From Arthonia radiata (taxonomy: Eukaryota > Ascomycota > Arthoniomycetes > Arthoniales > Arthoniaceae), in NCBI GenBank assembly GCA_002989075.1, contig PSQN01000004.1, forward strand, positions 620,001 through 684,000: a stretch of DNA of 64,000 bases, given 5' to 3'. Under the pieces are notes generated by a model. It saw only the letters and a program-made list of their open reading frames with translations, searched no databases and was not told the origin of the DNA. Shown one piece after another: positions 1 to 9,243 of this stretch (positions are counted from its first letter, which is position 1; each line of letters begins with the position of its first letter). The translations under genes and the position numbers were made by a program.

Positions 1-1463
1 ATGCTCAGGTACAGTCTAGCTTCTGGGGTGGCATTGTGGGCGGATTGGCTGCTGTTTCGGTCTGAAGCCCTCAGTGCGTACAGCTGGTTCTGCTGAAGAC
101 ATATCAGGAACCCGATTATCTCGCCTACGACCAAGGCCCCTGAGACTAGCCCGGTCTGAACGTCGCTAAACTCATACAACGTTGAGAATACCTGCGCTAT
201 GCTCTGCGTGGAAATGAACACAAGTCCGAAGGCAAATGCGGACCATGTGGTGGATACTGCCAACACTGGCGAGCTGAAGAGCATCTCCGCAGCAATGGCA
301 GCAGTGCTAGTTGCTTCTGATGCTCCAGCTTGGAGAGAGTTCCAGCTCTTTGCAGATTTGTCCGGCGCTGCATATGCTCCGGTTGCTTTCAAAACAATAT
401 TGGCTCGGGTCTCTCTGATAATGAAGAAGAGCGGCACTGCGAGTACGCCATAAACGATCAGTTGCGTGTAAAAGATCCTACAGGTCATCAATCAGCCTTC
501 AATACGCCGGAATGTGCTGGATGTGCACAGACCACCGCCACTCCAATCCAGAGAGAACCGCTCCTCCGTATACAGGACCTATGGAGACTCCAGTAAGGAG
601 TGCGAAGATATAGCATGTCAGCGGCAGGCTTCGACCGGTCTCATTTTGCCAGAGGTCTGCAGCAATGCCGTCCAGAACATTCTGAAGGGATGTCAGCATT
701 TGCTTAGGCCAACGAAAGCAATATTACAGTCTTGACGCTGCTCCTTGCCTCACCGTCTCAAAAGGTAAGACGAGGACGCTGCTCGAAAAAGCAAATCCGT
801 ATTATCGCACAGCTTGCACGCACACTATTCTCAGACTTGGGCGCAGGTACCTACCTGCAACACACCACCGAAACAGCCCGCCAACGCGCGGCATACGACC
901 AATGTGGCGAAGTTAGGTGCTACTGCCTGTGGTATGACGAATGCAAAGAAGCCAACGTAAGATATCTGACAGAAAAGCAGCGTATCAGCTGGTCAGCCTT
1001 GAGGCTATATTGAAAAACCGAAGACGCACCAAATACCCCGGTCTAACTCCGTACCGCTCTAACAACGGCAACGCAAATACAGGGAAGATTGCAGCTCCCG
1101 CATTCCACGCCGTGACAGTGAAGAAGGAAAACGGGAATCGAGCATCGCTCACGCTGAAGCGGCTGTTGATAGAAGTTGCAGCGGGGGTGATGGATGTCGA
1201 ATTGACGCCGACGAGGAAGCAACTGGTTGCTTGTCAGCTTGAGCTAGCACAGTACGCTCACTAGTACAAAAATCATACATTCCGCAAGCCGTCAACGTTA
1301 CAGTCCATTTCTTTGTGGACGACCAATTGAAAGGATGATCTGGGCTTTGGTCCAGCCTGTTCTGTTCAGATCGATTCTCTAGGGTCTGTTGATCGGCTTC
1401 ATCATCCTCAGCAACAAGGCTATCATCCCCGGGTGGAGTACAAGCAGTACCTAGAGCATCCAT
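1..1463 (-). CDS. MFS drug/polyamine-type transporter (C-terminus beyond window)
   Basis: The reading splices on the minus strand from ATG at 1463: exons 1463-1279, 1222-1030, 965-855, 681-533 and 477-1. The introns (56, 64, 173 and 55 bp) all have GT..AG ends and keep phase. The 371 residues seen match the fungal DHA1 family of H+-antiporters (Tpo1/Flr1-like) in order: a hydrophilic acidic N-terminus, an FNWS..KKW entry motif at about 45-53, first membrane helix at about 54-70, a GIAADLW motif at 168-174, GPVYGG at 198-203, and RETR at 234-237 after helix 6. Family members are about 500 aa, so roughly the last quarter lies past the left edge. It should sit in the plasma membrane and export small toxic compounds; the substrate cannot be read. 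It is divergent with the F-box gene. The family is clear; the 173-bp intron is the least certain junction. Confidence 0.88.
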
Positions 1464-2081
1464 GTCGAATATCAATGGGGCGAGCCGTGGCGCCGCATTG
1501 GTTTCGCATATAGCCGTGGTTGCGAGTCAGCTACATACATACTATACTTCCACAAATGGTAGCAGAATTGCGCTTGAACTTGACCACCCGTCACACAAAC
1601 ACCCCTTTTTATGATCTCGGTGTTGAGGTAACACAGAATACATACAGAATTGAATCTCTGTTGCCTCATCGCAAAACGTTGTTTTGTTTCCACGGGCACC
1701 GAAATGGATGCGTGGAAGAGGCGTTATTGTAGGCATCCGCAAGAGCCGCGCTCTGCGGCCAATGCGCCCGAGCTCCTCAAATCCTGCCTGCGCTTTCGCC
1801 TGAAACACCTCACTCATGCGCCTCTCTGACCGATGGCAAACGCCATCACCACCCATCATTGTTGTAACACATCTTATCATTATGCTCGCCATATCACTGT
1901 GTCGATCTTAGAAGTGTGCCAGATGCTAATGCGCGCGTGTTACTAAAGCCAGCCCGAGGCGCAGACAGTTCGAACACTCCCGTCCATATCTGGGCACGCA
2001 CCTCACCGCTACGTCGGCTAACAAGGTAGAGAAAATTATCAACCAACACCGACAGACCGACGTTCCTCGCGCGCGCCTGCG
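1464..2081. promoter_or_regulatory. divergent intergenic region (MFS / F-box genes)
   Basis: These 618 bp separate the starts of the minus-strand transporter and the plus-strand F-box gene and must carry both promoters. Short frames exist on both strands, but none gives a recognisable protein. I see no TATA box or operator I would defend. Confidence 0.5.
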
Positions 2082-4007
2082 ATGTGCAGTCATTGCCGTA
2101 GCACCGAGGATGGGCCGCTGTCCGCTCAACTTCATTCAGTCAGCCTCGAGGAGTCGGTAGCAAGCCGGCCACGTGCGAATCAAGACAAGGAATTGGTTTG
2201 CTTTCCAGCTATCACTACCTTTGTCGAGCGTCATGCGGTCAATTACAAATCTATCCACGCTGAGAACCATCCATTCGAGAGCCTGCCGACCGAGATACTC
2301 GATACGATACTGGCTTGCGTCGCGGTGTCCCACACGTGTCTGCAGGTAAGTGTATTGTTCATACGCGTGTCTCTCTGCTTTTCAAGACTGTTCTTAACCT
2401 CCGTAAACAATAAAGTGTACTGGAAGCCGTGAGATGGTGTATGACCTACGCCCATCGAAACTCAGCAGGCGGTGAACCAGATTGCGTGTCCACTGCTCGG
2501 GCATTTCTTTCGGTAATAGCATGCAGCTATATCCAAGGAACGGTGGAGACCAATGCAGATTTATACTAAACAAAAGTGGACTCGCTAATAACCAATGTCA
2601 GCACGACGTCCTCTCCCCGCACATCTTCAAAGCCCGCCTTCTCAACAAACGCATCACGTGGATCATCGACCGCTTCCTCCACGACCACAAAATCTTCGAT
2701 GAACACCATCACAAAACCCTCCCAGCAAGCACGCGCCAGCTCAACAACTTCATCGCCGCCTCCCGCAACGAAGATCTCGCCGACAGCCTGACCGAGCTCT
2801 ACCTTCCCATCCAGCTCCAAACGACAGATCTAGAAACAGCCAAGACATGGCAAAAACGCTTCTCCGCCCTCCCAGACCGCCCCCGCCACACCAAATGGGC
2901 CTACCTCTACGAGACCCACCCTCCTTATGCCCGCCGGCTCGCCCAAAAAGAGGCGATGATGAGGGCACTACTGCGGAGAGACAAAGCAGGCACGCTTATC
3001 CTCCGCTCCTGTCTCCCACTCTTCCGCAACCTCCGCTCGCTCATGGTTCGCACGATCCCCAGCCCGTCGATGAGACTGTGGGAGGGCCACAGTCCTTGCG
3101 CATCAAACGTGCAGAAGATGTGGGTCGGAGACAACTACACGCCGCTCACCACGCTGCTGTCGCTGCTCTCCACCGCGAGCGTACCGCTGAAGTTCCTCTC
3201 CATCACCGGCCTCGGCCCGGCTTTGCTTGAAGACGCTTTCACACGTCTGCTGCCGACGTGGTCCGTCCTCTCCAACATCGAGACCCTCAGTGTTACCTTG
3301 CTGGAGAACGAAGATTACTTGGAAGTCCCAGCTGATCTGCTCGTCGCGTTTCTCTCGTCGTTCCACAGTCTCAAGCATCTGGAGCTGTTTGGATGCGCGA
3401 TCGACAGAAGAGGGTCTGTGGAGTACTGCGTGGAGCAGTTCATAGAGATCTACGCTGTGAGAGTGCGGAATTATCTGGAGAGTATCAAGTTGAGGAGCGT
3501 GACGTGCTATGGCTGGGCGCTGCTGAAGTGCATGAAGGAGCATGAAGCGACGCTGCGCAGCGTCCATTTCGACGATGTCGAGTTGGCGGATAAGAAGTGG
3601 TGGGATCTGGTGACATATATGCGTGCGCGGACGGAAAGCGGCCAGCCCTGGAATCGCGTTGTCCTGCGGCAGAGTAAGGATAAGTGGGGTGATGGGTGAG
3701 CGGTGCTTTTCCTCCCTTCCCTCTCTTCCCTGCCTTCCACTTCCCTCTTCTTCTTTCCCCCACCACTAACCAACACCCCACAAGCCTCGACCCCTTCCAT
3801 GACCCCACGCACGCGACCGAGATCGCCGAAATCGTCGCGCGCTACGGCGACGGCGAAGGCTACAACGTCGCGCGCATGGAGCTCAGCAAATACGTGACGC
3901 ACGTGCCCTCCGGCAAAGGCGGGAGCTCGAGCAGCGAGGGCGACGGGAGTGACAGTGACAGTGAGGGGACCGAGGAGGAGGGGAAGTATGATCCGGATTA
4001 TAATTGA
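2082..4007 (+). CDS. F-box domain protein with acidic tail
   Basis: Three exons are proposed: 2082-2345, 2602-3695 and 3785-4007, giving 526 aa. Exon 1 carries an F-box-like segment (FESLPTEILDTILACV, residues 65-80) and ends in a GTAAGT donor. The next acceptor (TCAG at 2598-2601) restores phase into a 365-codon exon with leucine-rich stretches such as HSLKHLELFGC, in the style of fungal F-box/LRR-like proteins. The last intron (GTGAGC..ACAAG) leads to a short exon ending in a Ser/Asp/Glu tail (SDSDSEGTEEEGKYDPDYN). F-box proteins link substrates to Skp1-Cul1 ubiquitin ligases; the substrate is unknown. The first intron is long (256 bp) and could hide a small exon near 2470-2513, but no in-phase choice was found. 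It is convergent with the Ldb17 gene, 497 bp apart. Confidence 0.78.
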
Positions 4008-4504
4008 TTGTCTGTGAGGGGGGAGAGAAGAGGGGGTGGATGGCGGGTGGTGTGAGGATGAAGGATGGTAGGGTCGTCAAGGTGGAGGCGATGGGGAGAG
4101 GGAATGGGGTTGAGATGGATGGGCGGGGTTCTCTAGGTGTAAATGGCGCTCGGAGGCGATTTATGTTCGTTACGTGGGTGGTTGATATTCTGCATTTTGA
4201 TTAGAAACGATAGGTTCAACGTCAGTCACGAAATATCATATCGCTATGCTCTCTTCTTGACGCAACGTGATGCCCTTCGCCGCTGCACAGTAGATCACGG
4301 TCTTCGGAGAATGTCAAGTCTACTACTTTCTCTTCCCTTGATCCGGGCATTCTGTTCCTCACGCTTCGCAGCAGATTCACTTTCTTCGAAGACAGTTACA
4401 TCATCGAGTTCACTTGCTCCAGAACGGGCACAGTGGTCTCTGAAGTATTCATATCATAGATGCACCCATCCCGCGGCTAATCCAGCGCAACCAAGTACGC
4501 CATG
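4008..4504. other. convergent 3' intergenic region
   Basis: These 497 bp lie between the stops of two convergent genes and should hold both 3' UTRs. G-rich purine tracts run just after the F-box stop (4010-4130). The minus strand is open for 52 codons at 4295-4453, with no supported start. No gene is called. Confidence 0.5.
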
Positions 4505-6182
4505 CTAATCATCAAAAGGGTCGTCAGGTGTGTCGTCTCCCACCTCCGTGTCTCCTTCTTCACTCTCATCTCTTCCAATGCCGTCGCCCCGTTTCCTAGA
4601 AGGCGCCATCACACCAGGCTTCTCCCTCACCTCCGCCATCTCGCCCATGCTGACACTGCTCTGGCTCGCTTCAGGCGGACCAAGTCCCAGCGTTTTCCTC
4701 ACCACCAACTTGTGGCCTTCGCCCTCTTGCTCCTTACGCTCGACCTCGTCTGCTGCTTCGTTTGCTTTCTCCACGTCACCGTTTTGCTTCTCTTCATCTG
4801 TGTCTTTCAGCCAGTCAACGCCGATGCAGCGGCCAACGAGTCGCACGGTAGTGTCGTCCGGTCGCTCAAAGTGGCGGTTTCCGACGCCACCCGCATCAGC
4901 GAGAATGTTCAGCATACGACGAAGCTCGTGGCGCTTGTAATGCGGTGGATATCGGAGTTGTGTGTTCGCGAGCAGGGGATGAAGGACTCGGAGGTATGTA
5001 TGACGAAGGCTAGAGGTGCGATCGGGTGGGGATTTGGCGTCGCCATTGGCTGAGATCGTGATCGGAAAGAGGGATGGCGCAGGCAGATCGAGGAGATTGC
5101 GCATGATGATGTCGACGAGGACGTGGAGGTCATTGGTGTAGAAGTATTCGGCTGTGCTAGGTGTCGTGAAGAGGAGATATAGGAGCTTGAGGATGAGTAG
5201 CTGTGTGGATGTTTCGGCTTCACGGTTGAGGACGAGGATGAGGTTCTCGCCGAAGGTCTTGTGTTGAGGGCCGTGAGTGGAGATGGCTTTGATGACGCGG
5301 TTTGTGAGGCCTGTGGTAAGCGATGTGGGAGATTGGGGTGAGGTTGGCGAGTGTGAGGCGAGGAGGTATTGCTCGTTCAAGACGAGGAGGACGCGAATGG
5401 TAGGGTGGTGATAGGGATCGCTAGAGTCGGCGGCGTGGCTTTCGATGATGCCGAAGAGGAGGAGGATGAAATCATCGTCGACAGACACTGAGCAACGTGT
5501 GAGCATGAGCCAGATCGTGAAATAGGACCGCGACCTACTCAACTGTTCTGAAGTTATCTGCTGTATGCGCGACATCTCATACAGCAGCTCCAGGAGCTGT
5601 CTGGGTAGATCCAATCCGTCATCGTATCCATCTTTGATATGTTTCACAAGACATGCGAACACACCTTCGGCATTCATCAACTCGAAGGTCTTGTCATCTT
5701 TTCGTCCATCGAGGATAAGCAGCGCTGCTGCCAGGTGGACTGCAATCGCATCGTCTTCCTTGACACATGGATAAGCAGGTAATCCATGTGCTCGAGCTGA
5801 CTTGTGACCGCATACCGTACCTGTATTAAGGCATAGATTATCTGTCGTCGAATGTACTCCTGGTTCTTTGAGAAGAGGTCAGACGACCAAAGCGCGTAGG
5901 CGCAGCGCAAGACATCTTGCTCGGCCGTGAGATAGGACGCTTGAAAGATCAGTTCCACACTTGACCGTCGCGGTCTCACTACGCACCTCTGTTTATGCAG
6001 ATGAAGCTGATCCAAGTCCTCAAGGTGTCATCAATGCGCTCAAAAGTCCGGCATGGAGTCGAGGTAATGTCGTCGATCTCTAGTCGGCTCGTCAGAATAC
6101 AGCCATGTTGCTGAGGAGTGGATGGTTTGAGCGTACCCTCCCAGAAAGCTTCCTCATTGTCGACAGGTTCATCGGCATCCAT
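4505..6182 (-). CDS. ldb17: SPIN90/Ldb17/Dip1-family Arp2/3 activator
   Basis: The minus-strand gene has exons 6182-5987, 5939-5821, 5758-5539 and 5487-4505, with introns of 47, 62, 51 bp all GT..AG and in phase, giving 505 aa. Residues 1-180 give a fungal Ldb17 N-terminus (YIRRQIIYALIQ, then AVHLAAALLILDGRKDDKTF). The SPIN90/Ldb17 leucine-rich armadillo-like domain follows at about 180-370 (NEQYLLAS, FGENLILVLNRE, YFYTNDLHVLVDIIMRNLLD, PPHYKRHELRRML). The tail is charged and low-complexity, with acidic ends (DDTPDDPFDD). Family members (yeast Ldb17, fission yeast Dip1, animal SPIN90) bind Arp2/3 complex and start linear actin filaments that seed patches at endocytic sites. The 51-bp third intron has no stop and is divisible by three, so retention would also be translatable; splicing gives the better family match. 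The start at 6182 is the first ATG in this frame. Divergent with the BTB gene. Confidence 0.9.
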
Positions 6183-6431
6183 TGCGCTCCTGAACACGAC
6201 GAATGTTTCGGCAAAGCATATTGCAATGGCCTGAGTGACGATGTTGAAGATCGTGGAGCAAGAGCAATGTGACGCCCGTTTTAACGATAACCTGCCAGCC
6301 CTGCCCGAGACTTAGCGCGTTCTGTACAGGCACGCTAGCCATATATGACAGATGCTCTTCCTTTCATTCAGTTCGCTTTTTATGCTCTCCTCCGCATCGT
6401 CCACGGGCTGTTGACAATAAACCTCAGAACA
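6183..6431. promoter_or_regulatory. divergent promoter region (Ldb17 / BTB genes)
   Basis: These 249 bp separate the Ldb17 start from the favoured BTB start. No specific site is recognised. An in-frame upstream ATG for the BTB gene lies at 6345, so some of this stretch might be translated if that start is used. Confidence 0.45.
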
Positions 6432-7208
6432 ATGGTCAAAAGCAAGGCGAAGAGAAAGGCGCCTGAAGCTTCGCCAGACGTCAGCATGATCGACTCACCA
6501 AACAACAATGTCGATGCAGAAGCGGACAAGACCGACAAGACTGACAAGACCGGAGAATTCTACGTGGATAGGTATGACATTCATGTTCAAAGTGGCGAAT
6601 TTGACGCCCACCGGATCAATCGATTCAAAGCCCTTGGGAGTGAGGTGGTCACCGTTCTGGTAGGCCCGCAGGAGCGCAAGTTCGTCGTCCACGAAGGACT
6701 ACTGTCTCTGTTGAGCAAATTCTTCCGAGGAGCACTCCGCGGAAGATTCAGCGAAAGCGAGGACCTCACTGTTCGACTACCGGAGCACATGCCAGCAGTG
6801 TTCGATCGCTTCATACAGTGGCTTTACAGGGACCAAGACAACATCGACGACAGATTCTTAGTGTACGACGGCTCGTTCATCCGCCGAGCAAACACCATCG
6901 AGCAAGTCGACCTCTTCAACTTGGCTGACTTCCTCGGATGCGAGCGATTGAAGCGCCATATTAACAAATACATGACAGACGGAAAGAAGCCAAGTGAACA
7001 GAGTGTTCCGACGGCAGAGACAGTGAGTTACGTGTGGGAGCATGCGCCGCTGGAGTCGGAATTCCGCCATGTTGTCACTCGGGCTTTCGTCCGCCACGCC
7101 CATGTGGGCATATTTGATCCTGAGCTGGAATATCCGACTGAGTTCTGGCTAGCTGTGGCGAGCGAGCAAAAGAGACAGATGGAGGAGGCTGGCTTCTCGA
7201 CCAAGTGA
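6432..7208 (+). CDS. BTB/POZ domain protein, copy 1
   Basis: A single-exon frame of 258 aa. I chose ATG 6432 (context ACAATGG) over the in-frame ATG at 6345 because the extra 29 residues are hydrophobic and unlike the paralogue, whose start (MVSRKR..) aligns with MVKSKAKRK here. The N-terminus is basic, with three DKT repeats at 32-40. The BTB fold runs from about 68 to 190, with KFVVHEGLLSLLSKFFRGAL, LPEHMPAVFDRFIQWLY and LADFLGCERLKRHI. No Kelch, zinc-finger or MATH partner domain is present. Such short fungal BTB proteins are common and mostly uncharacterised; many BTB folds dimerise or bind Cul3, but that is family knowledge, not shown here. A paralogue lies at 50323-51397. Confidence 0.82.
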   Translation: MVKSKAKRKAPEASPDVSMIDSPNNNVDAEADKTDKTDKTGEFYVDRYDIHVQSGEFDAHRINRFKALGSEVVTVLVGPQERKFVVHEGLLSLLSKFFRGALRGRFSESEDLTVRLPEHMPAVFDRFIQWLYRDQDNIDDRFLVYDGSFIRRANTIEQVDLFNLADFLGCERLKRHINKYMTDGKKPSEQSVPTAETVSYVWEHAPLESEFRHVVTRAFVRHAHVGIFDPELEYPTEFWLAVASEQKRQMEEAGFSTK

Positions 7209-7970
7209 AAAGTGTGTTCAAACGAAGTCTAGGTTCCTGGAGGAACATGGTGGCTTGATCGAATGGAGAGGTCCTATGCAGGAGCAGCCCTGTGAGCCAC
7301 ATTGAGCGCGTGTGTTCTGGAGCACGCAATGCTAAGTTTTCATAAGCTTGAGATCTATCACAAAGTTCTGCTGAGTCTCGGTACCTGGCCTGAGCTGCGT
7401 GATGCTGATGCGTACTAGGCATGTACACTGAATCCTCTTAGCTCGGGTGGAGAGGCATTATCTTCGAAGGACATGAGCAGTATTTGGCGCTGCTGTAATA
7501 CGAGTAGTGCGATGAATTCGTCCGTCATCGGCTTGAACAAGTGATGCCCAGTGATGCTTTCCATCGCGCCGGTCTATAGGGAGCCAGCACTGTCATTAAG
7601 CAAGCACAGCCAGCGCGGCTGCTTTGTCTTTGTAACGAAGACTGTATAAGTTTTCGTGCACATATTTGGGCTGCTAATGTTCATATGTTTTTCTTCGAGC
7701 GACTAGGAAGTTCACCTGTTCCCTGCAAGAGTGTACATTGCATGTGACGAGTTGTGTAAACAAGTTTACGTGGATGTGATCACGAAAATATTGCACAGCG
7801 TCACTTGTGATCCTGTAGAGCTTGACAAATGAGTGTACATGGCTAACCAACTGGCTCAGGCAGGTCATGGAGATAGCCGAGCGAGAGCATTCGGGATCCC
7901 TTGACCAAGACGGCGTCTTAAAGGTACACCATCTAATCTACCCGGCGACGTGCAGACGTAGATACAGATA
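7209..7970. other. intergenic, no gene seen
   Basis: This 762-bp stretch lies between the BTB gene and the convergent small gene. Only short frames without family resemblance occur. Confidence 0.5.
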
Positions 7971-8310
7971 CTACGCAGCGCCCGCCTGCTTTGGGAATTT
8001 GTCCGGGTCTGGGATATCCTCTTGAAGACGAACCTGTGGAGACTGGGAGATGGTCAGCACGACTTCGTTGCCACACTGGCCGGAGGTGATTGTACAATCC
8101 CAGATAATCTTCGAGGCTCTGCCTCTTTTTCTCAACATTTTCCACGGCGGGGTGGTCGTGGTCAGCGTAGTTGTCTGTTATATCCTCATGTCTTCGCTTC
8201 ACATCCTCCAACTCGCCACTATGTTTCGTAAGAAGATGCAAAAAGTGCTTTTTGTCTCGAGGTTTCGGGTAATTCTGGTTATGTAGGCCTTCGTACTCTT
8301 CCTCGGGCAT
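7971..8310 (-). CDS. small charged protein of unknown function, copy 1
   Basis: Starts at ATG 8310. Exon 1 (8310-8077) gives 78 residues rich in Glu, Lys and His and likely helical (GELEDVKRRHEDITDNY). A proposed 43-bp intron (8076-8034, GTGTGG..CACAG) joins in phase to 8033-7971, which adds an acidic/proline end (LQEDIPDPDKFPKQAGAA) and stops, for 98 aa in all. Without splicing the frame runs on to 7933 as 125 aa with a much less protein-like end. There is no signal peptide or membrane helix. A similar protein (about 74 aa) lies at 51793-52017, also convergent with and downstream of a BTB gene. Shared points are an MP start, GLH near residue 8, a proline and His-rich middle, an N....R..LE pattern near the end and similar length. 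Function unknown. Confidence 0.55.
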
Positions 8311-8635
8311 TCTTGACTGTGCGGGGAGATTCGAATCGTGAGGAGATAAGAACGGATACAGGAATGGAAAGTCCGGTTACAATGTTATGTGCTTTTGTGT
8401 GTTGGCTCTAGATATACAGATTCTGATCACTTGCCAGCAAGAATTGGAACTCTGACTGTCGCACGGCTCTTGTATTGTCAGTACGTACTCGCAAGGTGTC
8501 AACCTCACAGTGACTGAGTGACAACGTGGCCGCGCATTGGTATCTTTCGTCACTTGGAGGATCTGAGTCTGCGGCTGTTCATCGGTATTGGCAACGTGTT
8601 GGACGAAGCAGTCTAAGTGGCCGGGGCAGTTCAGA
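8311..8635. other. intergenic, no gene seen
   Basis: Upstream region of the small minus-strand gene. No coding signal stands out. Short patches (GCTTTTGTGTGTTGGCTCTA; CGCAAGGTGTCAACC) weakly resemble sequence upstream of the second copy at about 52070-52180, as expected if the segments are duplicated. Confidence 0.35.
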
Positions 8636-8835
8636 CTCAGACGGATGATGGATCAGTCCTATTCCTTGCTTGACGCGGACGGACTAGGTCGAATTCTGGA
8701 CCCATTATTAGGATAACAACTGGCGCATGTCCAAAGACCTGGTCGAATCAGACGGATGAGACCCCTTCCTTACCTCACCGGGATGGACTTGGTCAGGATT
8801 GGGATCTAATATTAGGATGATATTTGGCGAAGTGC
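8636..8835. repeat. degenerate two-unit tandem repeat of about 100 bp
   Basis: Two diverged units begin with TCAGACGGATGA (near 8638 and 8749), share a CCTTGC/CCTTAC patch, then GGACTAGGTC / GGACTTGGTC, and end with ATTATTAGGATAACAACTGGCG / ATATTAGGATGATATTTGGCG. No coding role is seen. It sits just outside the large transposon block. Confidence 0.6.
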
Positions 8836-8868
8836 CAGATGTTCTCTAATCCGTCCAAGATCTTGCCA

Positions 8869-9029
8869 TTCAAGCAGATAAGCACAAGTGGCAGCTCCCC
8901 AACAACTATACAGAAGCGTTTGGGTATGTTGTCACGCAAGCCCAAAGGAGCCCGACTGATATCTACAAGCGGGTTCGGGATGAGGAAAGGCAATGGACGA
9001 ACGACCGCGTCGAGTCGACTGATTGTTAA
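8869..9029 (+). pseudogene. coding-like relic of unknown gene
   Basis: One plus-strand frame is open from about 8869 to a TAA at 9027-9029 and reads like real protein (KWQLPNNYTEAFGYVVTQ, IYKRVRDEERQWTNDRV). The codons resemble host genes and not the RIP-affected block. No start codon or neighbouring exon could be tied to it, so it may be the last exon of a lost gene or a fragment cut off by the neighbouring insertion. Family not recognised. Confidence 0.35.
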
Positions 9030-9151
9030 TGCAGCCGAAGCGCTCGACCTTGAAGGATGGACACGATCCAAGGATAGGTGTACTTGGCGCTGTAGCGTTG
9101 TTGGCTTTGCATAGCATGTTGCCGGCCCGCAGCGCCTATGTATGGGCGCCC

Positions 9152-9243
9152 ACAACTACCGACTGGTCATAACCCCGACTAATCCTGCGTCCGCCTTTTA
9201 GCCTATTTTACTACTAAAACCCAGATATGCTAACCGCGCATAC
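9152..9243 (+). repeat. left terminal inverted repeat of the outer transposon
   Basis: It begins ACAACTACCGACTGGTCATA and matches the reverse complement of 49878-49969 over about 92 bp with roughly nine differences, mostly transitions. A GC-balanced host sequence stops and AT-rich sequence starts here. Confidence 0.88.

Noticed and set aside
1542-1892. 116-codon minus-strand frame upstream of the MFS gene
   Set aside because: It lies in the divergent promoter region, shows no domain and has no conserved look; chance frame is likelier.
2566-3808. Long frames on the other strand and other frames of the F-box exon
   Set aside because: Shadows of the GC-rich coding exon; only the spliced plus-strand frame continues an F-box and an acidic tail.
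4295-4453. 52 open codons on the minus strand just after the Ldb17 stop, with protein-like composition (YEYFRDHCARSGASELDDV)
   Set aside because: No start codon and no splice pair tying it to Ldb17 were found, and it lies in a convergent 3' region. It may be UTR or a relic; too weak to call.
4502-5053. 183-codon plus-strand frame
   Set aside because: Antisense shadow of the last Ldb17 exon.
8320-8345. TTCGAATC motif resembling a tRNA T-loop
   Set aside because: No acceptor stem, anticodon arm or correct spacing around it.
8824-9155. Overlapping plus and minus frames of about 96 and 120 codons near the block edge
   Set aside because: Neither looks like protein; the third frame (8869-9029) is the better coding candidate.
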